This document shows positions 6,671 through 13,481 of a stretch of DNA of 64,000 nt, one piece after another (position 1 is the stretch's first letter; each line of letters begins with the position of its first letter). A model generated the notes under the pieces. The model ran no database searches. It was not told the origin of the DNA and saw only the letters and a list, made by a program, of their open reading frames with translations. The DNA comes from Amygdalobacter indicium (GTDB lineage: Bacteria; Bacillota; Clostridia; Saccharofermentanales; Fastidiosipilaceae), in assembly GCF_029101545.1 (NCBI RefSeq), contig NZ_CP118866.1, forward strand, positions 558,001 through 622,000, in the 5' to 3' direction. Both the position numbers and the translations under genes were made by a program.

Positions 6671-8671
6671 ATGGAAGCTTACAGAAGTTTCAAAAAAGGT
6701 CATTGGATGGACACTATTAACGTCCGTGACTTCATTCAACGTAACTACACACCTTATGAAGGCGATGATTCCTTCTTGGAAGGTCCGACAGAGGCTACTA
6801 AAAAATTGTGGGATCAGGTAATGGAGTTGAATAAACAGGAAGCAGCAAAAGGCGGCGTTTTGGATGCTGATACTAAAGTTGTTTCTACTATTACATCACA
6901 CGGCCCCGGTTATTTGAATAAGGACTTAGAGAAGATCGTCGGTTTCCAGACAGATGCTCCTTTCAAGCGCTCTTTACAACCTTTCGGCGGTATCCGCATG
7001 GCTGAAAGCGCACTGGAAGCTTATGGTTATAAAATTGATCCGGAAGTAGTGGAGATTTTCACTAAATATCGTAAAACACATAACCAAGGCGTTTTCGATG
7101 CTTATACACCTGCTATGAAAGCAGCTCGTCACTGCGGTATTATCACGGGTTTGCCTGATGCATACGGCCGCGGACGTATTATAGGCGACTATCGTCGTGT
7201 TGCGCTTTACGGTATTGATCGTTTGATTGAAGATAAGAAGCAACAATTGGAGATTTTGGAATCCCCGACTATGACAGCAGATATTATTCGTGATCGTGAA
7301 GAGATCAGCGAACAAATCCGCGCTTTGGGTGAGATGGCCGAGATGGCTCAGAGCTATGGCTTTGATATCCGTCGCCCGGCTGAAACGGCACAAGAAGCTA
7401 TTCAATGGTTGTATTTCGGTTACTTGTCAGCAGTCAAGGAGCAGAACGGTGCAGCTATGAGCTTGGGCCGTACTTCAACATTCTTGGATATTTACATTCA
7501 ACGTGACTTGGATGAAGGCACATTGACCGAGAAGGAAGCACAGGAATTGATGGATCATTTCGTTATGAAATTGCGTTTGGTCAAGTTCATGCGTACACCT
7601 GAGTACAACGCTTTGTTCTCCGGCGATCCTACATGGGTTACAGAGTCAATCGGCGGTATGGGCGTTGACGGTCGTACTTTGGTTACTAAGAACTCTTTCC
7701 GTGTATTACACACTTTGTCCAACTTGGGACCGGCTCCTGAGCCTAACATGACAGTTCTGTGGTCCCCGAGATTGCCGATCGGTTTCCGTCGCTTCTGCGC
7801 TAAGACATCTATTAAGACTTCTTCTATTCAATACGAGAGTGATGAATTGATGCGTCCTGAGATGTTCGATGACTATGCTATCGCTTGCTGCGTCAGTTCC
7901 ATGATCGTCGGTAAGGAAATGCAGTTCTTCGGTGCTCGTGCTAACTTGGCTAAGTGCTTACTCTATGCTATCAACGGTGGTATGGATGAAAAGAAGAAGA
8001 TTCAAGTTGCTCCTAGATTCGCTCCGATTACAAGCGAATATCTTGACTATGATGAAGTCATGGAGAAGTACACACAGATGATGGAGTGGTTAGCCGGCTT
8101 GTATGTAAATACATTGAACGTTATCCACTATATGCATGATAAATACTGCTATGAGCGTTCAGAGATGGCTTTGCATGATCGTGAAGTAAAACGTTACTTC
8201 GCAACAGGTATCGCCGGTTTGAGCGTTGTCGCAGACAGCTTGTCAGCTATTAAATACGCTAAGGTTAAGGTCATTCGTGATGAAGACGGCGTAGCTGTTG
8301 ATTATCAGACAGAGGGTGATTTCCCGAAATATGGTAACAACGACGATCGTGTCGACTTGATTGCAGCTCATTTGGTCACAACCTTTATGAATATGATTCG
8401 TAAACATCATACTTATCGTAATAGTATTCCGACAATGAGTATCTTGACCATTACTTCTAACGTTGTTTATGGTAAGAAGACCGGTACAACACCTGATGGT
8501 CGTAAAGCAGGTCAACCGTTTGCTCCGGGCGCTAACCCGATGCACGGTCGTGACAGCAACGGTGCTTTGGCTTCCTTGGAGAGCGTTGCTAAGTTGCCTT
8601 ATGACGATTCTCGTGACGGTATTTCAAACACCTTCTCACTCGTACCTAATTCCTTGGGTAAAGAAGAGTAA
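6671..8671 (+). CDS. pflB: Pyruvate formate-lyase main subunit lacking the glycyl radical domain
   Basis: PFL converts pyruvate and CoA to formate and acetyl-CoA in anaerobic fermentation. The 666-residue product matches PFL from its start to the end of the ten-stranded barrel and has the catalytic pair Cys406-Cys407 in IACCVS, plus FFGARANLAK. A normal PFL is about 740-760 residues and ends in the domain carrying the radical glycine. Here the frame stops at NSLGKEE, exactly in the linker before that domain, and the domain is encoded by the next gene (8736). The downstream region has several stops in this frame and the next gene is in another frame, so the two are separate polypeptides. AGGAGG precedes the ATG. 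The enzyme can only work if the two subunits assemble. Confidence 0.95.
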   Translation: MEAYRSFKKGHWMDTINVRDFIQRNYTPYEGDDSFLEGPTEATKKLWDQVMELNKQEAAKGGVLDADTKVVSTITSHGPGYLNKDLEKIVGFQTDAPFKRSLQPFGGIRMAESALEAYGYKIDPEVVEIFTKYRKTHNQGVFDAYTPAMKAARHCGIITGLPDAYGRGRIIGDYRRVALYGIDRLIEDKKQQLEILESPTMTADIIRDREEISEQIRALGEMAEMAQSYGFDIRRPAETAQEAIQWLYFGYLSAVKEQNGAAMSLGRTSTFLDIYIQRDLDEGTLTEKEAQELMDHFVMKLRLVKFMRTPEYNALFSGDPTWVTESIGGMGVDGRTLVTKNSFRVLHTLSNLGPAPEPNMTVLWSPRLPIGFRRFCAKTSIKTSSIQYESDELMRPEMFDDYAIACCVSSMIVGKEMQFFGARANLAKCLLYAINGGMDEKKKIQVAPRFAPITSEYLDYDEVMEKYTQMMEWLAGLYVNTLNVIHYMHDKYCYERSEMALHDREVKRYFATGIAGLSVVADSLSAIKYAKVKVIRDEDGVAVDYQTEGDFPKYGNNDDRVDLIAAHLVTTFMNMIRKHHTYRNSIPTMSILTITSNVVYGKKTGTTPDGRKAGQPFAPGANPMHGRDSNGALASLESVAKLPYDDSRDGISNTFSLVPNSLGKEE

Positions 8672-8687
8672 GGCGATATTAAATAGG

Positions 8688-8705
8688 TTAACTTGTTAGA
8701 GTTAA
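8688..8705 (+). promoter_or_regulatory. Small hairpin between the two PFL subunit genes
   Basis: TTAACT and AGTTAA form a six-pair stem with a TGTTAG loop. It sits 17 bases after the first stop and 12 bases before the ribosome binding site of the small subunit. It has no T-tract, so it is more likely an RNA processing or stability element, or chance, than a terminator. Confidence 0.35.
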
Positions 8706-8735
8706 AATAGATATAAAAGAAGGAGATGTTGTCTT

Positions 8736-8969
8736 ATGGCTAAAAGAGAAGACAATTTGGTAGAATTGATTGATGGTTACGTTATGGATGGTGGATACCA
8801 TTTAAATGTTAATGTGTTCAATCGTGAAACATTGTTAGATGCACAAAAACACCCTGAAAAATATCCGCAATTAACCATCCGCGTCAGTGGTTATGCTGTT
8901 AACTTCAATAAGTTGACAAAGGAACAACAAGACGAAGTTATTGCTCGTACAATGCATGAGCATATGTAA
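8736..8969 (+). CDS. grcA: Stand-alone glycyl radical subunit of PFL (GrcA-like)
   Basis: The 77-residue protein equals the C-terminal domain of PFL: LIDGYV, HLNVNVFNRETLLDA, PEKYPQLTIRVSGYAVNF. The radical-bearing residue is Gly52 in RVSGYAV. E. coli GrcA (YfiD) and a T4 protein are known stand-alone versions that replace the damaged domain of an otherwise complete PFL. Here the large subunit has no such domain, so this protein is inferred to be an essential subunit rather than a spare part. It has its own ribosome binding site (AAGAAGGAG, 10 bases before ATG), which could allow it to be made in excess. The small size, lacking the GrcA N-terminal extension, supports a split gene. The gene ends at a strong terminator. 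Confidence 0.95.
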   Translation: MAKREDNLVELIDGYVMDGGYHLNVNVFNRETLLDAQKHPEKYPQLTIRVSGYAVNFNKLTKEQQDEVIARTMHEHM

Positions 8970-8991
8970 TATCACTCATATTCGGTGATGT

Positions 8992-9028
8992 AAAGCGGGG
9001 GATGTCGGCAACGGCATCCCCGCTTTTT
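8992..9028 (+). terminator. Terminator of the pfl cluster
   Basis: AAAGCGGGGGATG pairs with CATCCCCGCTTT (one bulged G) around a TCGGCAACGG loop, then T-rich. Confidence 0.9.
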
Positions 9029-9086
9029 ATTTGAACAATAATTCAGCAATAATCCATTTTCTGCCGGGCAGTATTTTTTTTGGACT

Positions 9087-9108
9087 TGTACTTTATAATA
9101 TAAGTACA
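9087..9108 (+). promoter_or_regulatory. Operator over the -10 box of the TetR-type gene
   Basis: TGTACTT and AAGTACA are perfect inverted 7-base arms flanking TATAATAT, which contains a perfect -10 TATAAT (9094-9099). A dimeric repressor bound here would block the promoter, so autoregulation by the gene starting at 9126 is likely. Confidence 0.65.
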
Positions 9109-9125
9109 GGCGGAGGATAAGCGAG

Positions 9126-9689
9126 ATGGATACAGGGAAAAGTCAGGATTTGAAGTATCGTTTGGCTGCGGCATTAAAGCAATGCATGAGTAACAATAAG
9201 GTGGAGAACATTACTGTGAAGCAGATTGTTTCGACCTGCGGAGTTTCGCGCCAAAGTTTTTATCGTAATTTTATTGACAAATATGATTTAATTAACTGGT
9301 ATTTCGATCGTTTATTAGCCCTTTCTTTTCAAGCTATGAGTGAAGGTGAAAACATCAGGAGCGGACTTTGTCGCAAGTTTGCTTATATTCGTGCTGAAAA
9401 AGTCTTTTTTGCGGCTGCATTTCGGGTGGATGAACAGAATAATTTGAAAGAGCATGATTTTTCCGCTATTCAAAATTTTTATCGTCATTTAATTCGCTCA
9501 CGCAGTAATGAAGAACTTACGGCCCGGGATGATAAATTGTTGGAATTATATTGCCAGATGTCCATATATATGACTGTCCAGTGGGTTTTACACGGGATGG
9601 TGATGAGTGACAGCGAATTGGCCGATTTATTGATTGACGCTATGCCGCCACGGATTCACGAACTGTTTTTACGCTTGGAGATTTTGTAG
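9126..9689 (+). CDS. TetR/AcrR-family transcriptional regulator
   Basis: A 187-residue protein with an N-terminal TetR helix-turn-helix (about residues 8-52: NITVKQIVSTCGVSRQSFYRNF, then YDLINWYF). The C-terminal effector domain is of the short type seen in DhaS-like regulators, but the ligand cannot be guessed. It lies between the PFL genes and the FucO-like dehydrogenase and carries a palindromic operator on its own promoter. Half-sites similar to TGTA(A)CTT also occur upstream of pflB and fucO, so it may control both neighbours. That link is inference from short sequence similarity. GGCGGAGG precedes the ATG. Confidence 0.85.
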   Translation: MDTGKSQDLKYRLAAALKQCMSNNKVENITVKQIVSTCGVSRQSFYRNFIDKYDLINWYFDRLLALSFQAMSEGENIRSGLCRKFAYIRAEKVFFAAAFRVDEQNNLKEHDFSAIQNFYRHLIRSRSNEELTARDDKLLELYCQMSIYMTVQWVLHGMVMSDSELADLLIDAMPPRIHELFLRLEIL

Positions 9690-9800
9690 TTGAGTTGGTC
9701 TTGAGTTGGCGAATAAGGAAAAAATCTCTTGTCAATTTGTGCAGATTATCCATTATATTTTGTGTATTTTGTCTAAAATAGCAGCATAATCCACAAATTT

Positions 9801-9864
9801 GTTACACAATTATTTTTCTGTAACTTACATAAATTCCTTTTCCTTGCTATTATATGAATGTAAG
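9801..9864 (+). promoter_or_regulatory. fucO promoter with inverted repeats
   Basis: TTACAT (9825-9830) and TATTAT (9848-9853) with a 17-base spacer form a plausible promoter. CTTACAT (9824-9830) and ATGTAAG (9858-9864) flank it as an inverted repeat, and GTTACA (9801-9806) with TGTAAC (9819-9824) forms a second one. A further GTTACA occurs at 9889-9894. Confidence 0.45.
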
Positions 9865-9922
9865 CCAAAGATAATTTTGGAACGATTGTTACAAATGTTC
9901 GGTCATAAGGAGATTAAAATTT

Positions 9923-11074
9923 ATGGTTCACAAAATTTCACTTAACGGTACATCATATCATGGTGCAGGTGCAATTAAAGAGATAGTCAATGAGATAAAG
10001 TCTCGCGGCTTTCATAAGGTGTTTTTGACCTCGGATCCGGATTTGGTAAAATTCGGTGTGACGACGAAAGTTTCGACTTTACTCGAAGCAGCCGGTATTC
10101 CGTATGAACTTTATACGGAGATTAAACCTAATCCGACAATTGAGAATGTTCAACACGGTGTAGCTGCTTTCAAAAAGGCTGCAGCTGATTGTATTGTAGC
10201 TGTCGGCGGCGGTTCGTCTATGGATACTTCCAAAGCTATTGGTATTATTATTACCAATCCTGAATTTGCTGATGTGCGTTCTCTTGAAGGCTTATCTCCT
10301 ACTAAAAATCCCTGTGTACCTATTATTGCTGTTCCGACAACAGCAGGTACGGCAGCAGAAGTTACAATTAATTATGTTATTACCGATGTTGAAAAAGAGC
10401 GTAAATTTGTTTGTGTCGACCCTCATGATATGCCTATTGTCGCTGTAGTTGATCCAGAAATGATGGCTTCGATGCCGCGCGGTTTGGCAGTTGCTACCGG
10501 TATGGATGCTTTGACCCATGCAATTGAGGGTTATACGACCAGAGCAGCTTGGGAAATGACAGATATGTTCCACTTGGAAGCTATTCGCCTTTTGTCCGGT
10601 AATTTCCGGGCAGCGGTTGCGGGAGATATGACAGCTAAGGCGAATATGGCATTAGGCCAATATATTGCCGGTATGGGCTTCTCTAATGTCGGTCTCGGCA
10701 TTGCTCATTCGATGGCGCATACTTTGTCGGCCCATTATGATACACCGCACGGTATTGCTTGTGCGATGTTCCTGCCGATTTCTATGGAGTTCAACCGTGA
10801 CTTTACCGGCACCAGATTGCGTGAAGTTGCTCGGGCTATGGGCGTTAAGAATGTTGATACAATGAGTCAGACTGAATATCGTCAGGCAGCTATCGATGCT
10901 GTTAAACAATTGACTTTGGACTTGGGTGTATCTAAGACTTTAGATAAAATTACCGAAGGCGATTTGGATCAATTGGCAACGGATGCCTTAAACGATGCTT
11001 GCTATCCGGGCAATCCGCGAGAGGCTACTAAAGAGCAGGTAATTGCGATGTTCCGCCAATTAATGGTGAAGTGA
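9923..11074 (+). CDS. fucO: Iron-containing alcohol dehydrogenase, FucO-like (lactaldehyde reductase)
   Basis: Group III iron-dependent dehydrogenases reduce aldehydes with NADH. At 383 residues it is the length of E. coli FucO, which makes 1,2-propanediol from lactaldehyde, and long stretches (EFADVRSLEGLSPT, AVPTTAGTAAEVTINYVITD, DALTHAIEGY) match that protein. The nucleotide site GGGSSMD is at 95-101 and the iron ligands Asp195, His199, His262 and His276 are all present. The real substrate could be lactaldehyde, glycolaldehyde or another small aldehyde; no fucose or rhamnose pathway genes are nearby. The ribosome binding site is AAGGAG and the gene is monocistronic. Confidence 0.92.
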   Translation: MVHKISLNGTSYHGAGAIKEIVNEIKSRGFHKVFLTSDPDLVKFGVTTKVSTLLEAAGIPYELYTEIKPNPTIENVQHGVAAFKKAAADCIVAVGGGSSMDTSKAIGIIITNPEFADVRSLEGLSPTKNPCVPIIAVPTTAGTAAEVTINYVITDVEKERKFVCVDPHDMPIVAVVDPEMMASMPRGLAVATGMDALTHAIEGYTTRAAWEMTDMFHLEAIRLLSGNFRAAVAGDMTAKANMALGQYIAGMGFSNVGLGIAHSMAHTLSAHYDTPHGIACAMFLPISMEFNRDFTGTRLREVARAMGVKNVDTMSQTEYRQAAIDAVKQLTLDLGVSKTLDKITEGDLDQLATDALNDACYPGNPREATKEQVIAMFRQLMVK

Positions 11075-11095
11075 AACGCTGAATAGATGCTTCTG

Positions 11096-11123
11096 AAAGG
11101 GCGGCTGCGGCCGCCCTTTTTTT
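11096..11123 (+). terminator. Terminator after fucO
   Basis: AAAGGGCGG pairs with CCGCCCTTT around GCTGCGG bases, followed by a T-tract. Confidence 0.9.
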
Positions 11124-11164
11124 ATATGGCTGTGCTAGAATAGTACTATTCGAAGGAGATACAT

Positions 11165-11548
11165 ATGGAAAAATGGGAGAAACTTTTGCAGGAATTCAAG
11201 GCCTTTATTGCTCGCGGCAGCGTTGTAGACTTGGCTGTCGGTGTTATTGTCGGCGGAGCTTTCTCGGCTATCGTCAAATCTTTGGTCAATGATATTTTAA
11301 TGCCGATTATCGGCTTACTCCTGGGCGGTTTGAATTTCAGCAATTTGAGTTTCGGTTTGGGCGAAGCCAAGATTATGTACGGCGCTTTTTTGCAGGCTGT
11401 AATTAATTTTTTCATCATAGCCTTTGTTATTTTCTTTATTGTGAAGTTAATTAATTTAGTTTATAAGAAGCAGTCACAGGAAACGATTAAAACCGTGCCG
11501 GAAGACGTGAAATTATTAACTGAGATCAGAGATTTACTAAAAAAATAG
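11165..11548 (+). CDS. mscL: Large-conductance mechanosensitive channel
   Basis: MscL opens under membrane tension to release solutes in osmotic downshock. The 127-residue protein has the family start KAFIARGSVVDLAVGVIVGGAFSAIV (first pore helix, about 14-40), a periplasmic loop and a second membrane helix (about 70-95) ending in a charged cytoplasmic tail. Length and order are normal. GAAGGAGAT precedes the ATG. Confidence 0.97.
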   Translation: MEKWEKLLQEFKAFIARGSVVDLAVGVIVGGAFSAIVKSLVNDILMPIIGLLLGGLNFSNLSFGLGEAKIMYGAFLQAVINFFIIAFVIFFIVKLINLVYKKQSQETIKTVPEDVKLLTEIRDLLKK

Positions 11549-11608
11549 ACTTTCTCTTAAATTTACCTTGTGACATTCGGATTTAGAGAGATTTTCAAAG
11601 GAGGCAGG

Positions 11609-12241
11609 ATGCAAAAAATATATTTAATGGTGCCGGTAAAGACATTATTTGATGAAAATGATAAAATTCAGGGCCGTTCCGATTCCAAAGTGAGTGAGAC
11701 GGCAGAAGTACCGATAAAAGAGGCTAAGGATTATTTGCGCAAGCTGGGCGAAATTATTACTTGTGTTTCACCGCAGGAAAGAGCAATAGTTACAGCGAAA
11801 CTTTGTCAAATTTCTCAATGGCGTATGGAAGATTATTTGACGGATTTTGATTTCGGCGTTTTTGAAGCGCAAAAAAATTTTTTGTTGCCGCGAGTATCCC
11901 GGAACGTGCCGGATGATTATGGTGATTTTTTCAGCTCTTACGGCTATGGCGGTGAAAGCAGTTCGGCGGTATCTGAGCGCTTGGAGACGGGAATAAAAAA
12001 TCATATTGCCAAGTTGCAGAACAAAGAGGCCGATTTGCTTTATATAAGCGGGAAACATGCGATATACACTTTCTATCTTCACCATCGAGAACAGAACGGT
12101 AAGCTTTTACCTGCAAGCTTTTTTACGCCGGCTTCTATCCATACGTTTACATATAGTCAGGGAAATTTCAATTATGTTACTTCCGCTGTCTTTTCTCAGA
12201 CAGTTCCTGTTGTCTCGGAAAGTGAGTATTATTCATGGTAA
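11609..12241 (+). CDS. Degenerate histidine-phosphatase-like protein (probable pseudoenzyme)
   Basis: A 210-residue protein that aligns without gaps at its start to the intact phosphatase encoded next: IYLMVPVKTLFDENDKIQG against LYLVRHGETQFNKLDIIQG. The catalytic RHGE motif is VPVK here, so the phosphorylated histidine is Pro9. The second Arg and the downstream His-Gly also differ (SGKHA instead of AHG). The fold is probably kept, since IQGRSDSK, DFDFGVFEA and GGESSSAVSERLE match. The reading frame is intact, so selection for a non-enzymatic role is likely. The ATG at 11609 follows AAAGGAGG. It overlaps the next gene by 7 bases, indicating translational coupling and possibly a heteromeric complex. 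Confidence 0.75.
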   Translation: MQKIYLMVPVKTLFDENDKIQGRSDSKVSETAEVPIKEAKDYLRKLGEIITCVSPQERAIVTAKLCQISQWRMEDYLTDFDFGVFEAQKNFLLPRVSRNVPDDYGDFFSSYGYGGESSSAVSERLETGIKNHIAKLQNKEADLLYISGKHAIYTFYLHHREQNGKLLPASFFTPASIHTFTYSQGNFNYVTSAVFSQTVPVVSESEYYSW

Positions 12242-12816
12242 AAAAATTGTATTTGGTGCGGCATGGTGAAACCCAATTTAATAAATTGGATATTATTCAA
12301 GGGTCATGTGATTCTAAATTGACGGCAGCAGGTAGAGAACAGGCAGCTTCTTGCGGTCGACTCTTAAAAAAAGAAGGAATAAAGTTCGATCGGATTTTCT
12401 GTTCAATTGCTTTACGGGCTCGGGAAACGTTATCTTATATTACTGATCAGGAATACACTTATCTTTCCCAACTGAAAGAATGGGATTTCGGTTTGTTTGA
12501 AGGCGAAGGGCAATGTTTGCAAAGACCGGAAGTGTTCAACAATTTATCGCCTGACTTTTATGCGCAGTTCGGCGGTGAAAGTTTGACCGACTTTCAAAAA
12601 AGAATTGACGGGGCAATCAGAGATATTTTGACTGATACCGGAGATAATTTCCTGGTTGTGGCGCACGGTTGTGTCAATTGGGCCTTTTTTGAAATGGCAG
12701 TAAAACCGGATAATGCGCCGCCGGTGAAGTTTACTAATTGTGCTGTACAAGTTTATCGGCAGGAAGGCGAACAGTTTATTTACGAAAGAACGCTTGATCC
12801 TTTGAGCGAGTTATGA
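12235..12816 (+). CDS. Histidine phosphatase family protein (phosphoglycerate mutase-like)
   Basis: A 193-residue cytosolic phosphatase with LYLVRHGETQFN at the start, so the catalytic His and the Arg of the RHG motif are present, together with SIALRARETL, LKEWDFGLFEG and the second His in VVAHGC. The family includes phosphoglycerate mutases, alpha-ribazole phosphatase and many small-molecule phosphatases; the substrate cannot be predicted. No cobalamin genes are nearby. Its ATG lies within the last codons of the degenerate paralogue (ATGGTAA overlap), and the PncC-like gene follows after 10 bases, so all three are probably one operon. Confidence 0.9.
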   Translation: MVKKLYLVRHGETQFNKLDIIQGSCDSKLTAAGREQAASCGRLLKKEGIKFDRIFCSIALRARETLSYITDQEYTYLSQLKEWDFGLFEGEGQCLQRPEVFNNLSPDFYAQFGGESLTDFQKRIDGAIRDILTDTGDNFLVVAHGCVNWAFFEMAVKPDNAPPVKFTNCAVQVYRQEGEQFIYERTLDPLSEL

Positions 12817-12826
12817 TGAGGGCGAC

Positions 12827-13474
12827 ATGAGAAAAGAAGAAAATTCGGAAAAGTTGCTTTATTCCGACAGCTTGCTGAAAGTTCAATTGTTGTCGGCAGC
12901 CGACATGACTTCTTTGTTGGCAAAAAGTAACCGCAGATTGGGTGCTTATTTACGAAAAGAAAAGTTACATTTAGTGACGGCCGAGTCGTTGACAGCCGGT
13001 TCTTTGTCCGGGTATATAGCCGATATAAGCGGTGCGAGTGATTATTTAAGCGGAGCTTTTGTCTGTTATACTAATCAGGCGAAACAGACGCTTTTAGGTA
13101 TACCTGCGCCGATGCTGGAGAAATATAGTGCAGTTTCAGCTCCGGTGGTTCAGAGTATGGCGAAAAACAGCTTGAAGCGCCTGCCACAGGCTGATATAGC
13201 GGTGGCTTTGAGCGGGTATGCCGGACCGCAGACTGCGAATTGGCAGGAAAAGGAAGCTTGCGGGACTGTGTATTTTGCGCTTGCTTTACCGCTACAGCTT
13301 ATAGATAAATCAACTCAAGTTACATGCGCTGCAACTGATTGCATAGCTTGTGATTATGGCGACGATGTGGCAGTATTTACTTATAAAAAAATTTTTTCTC
13401 CGAAGAGAAATCTTGTGCGCTTGGCAGCCTGCCTGTTTGCAATCAGAGAACTTTCGGCAATATTGGCGATTTAA
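12827..13474 (+). CDS. pncC: CinA C-terminal domain protein (nicotinamide-nucleotide amidase)
   Basis: PncC deamidates nicotinamide mononucleotide to nicotinate mononucleotide in pyridine nucleotide salvage. The 215-residue protein has the domain from about residue 38: AESLTAGSLSGYIADISGASD, FVCYTNQAKQTLLG, AVSAPVVQSMA, ALSGYAGP and GTVYFALA. The Ser of AES and the Tyr and Lys of YTNQAK, the known catalytic residues, are kept; the usual AESCTGG is AESLTAG. There is no N-terminal CinA domain, but an extra 30-residue N-terminal segment and an insert near residues 156-180 are unusual. It sits between the phosphatases and murJ. Confidence 0.85.
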   Translation: MRKEENSEKLLYSDSLLKVQLLSAADMTSLLAKSNRRLGAYLRKEKLHLVTAESLTAGSLSGYIADISGASDYLSGAFVCYTNQAKQTLLGIPAPMLEKYSAVSAPVVQSMAKNSLKRLPQADIAVALSGYAGPQTANWQEKEACGTVYFALALPLQLIDKSTQVTCAATDCIACDYGDDVAVFTYKKIFSPKRNLVRLAACLFAIRELSAILAI

Positions 13475-13481
13475 TTAGAGA

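Noticed and set aside
6671..8969. Frameshift or sequencing error as the explanation for the split PFL
   Set aside because: The gap holds several stops, a good ribosome binding site at correct spacing and an ATG in another frame. A single base change would not join the genes cleanly; 64 bases of extra sequence would have to be explained.
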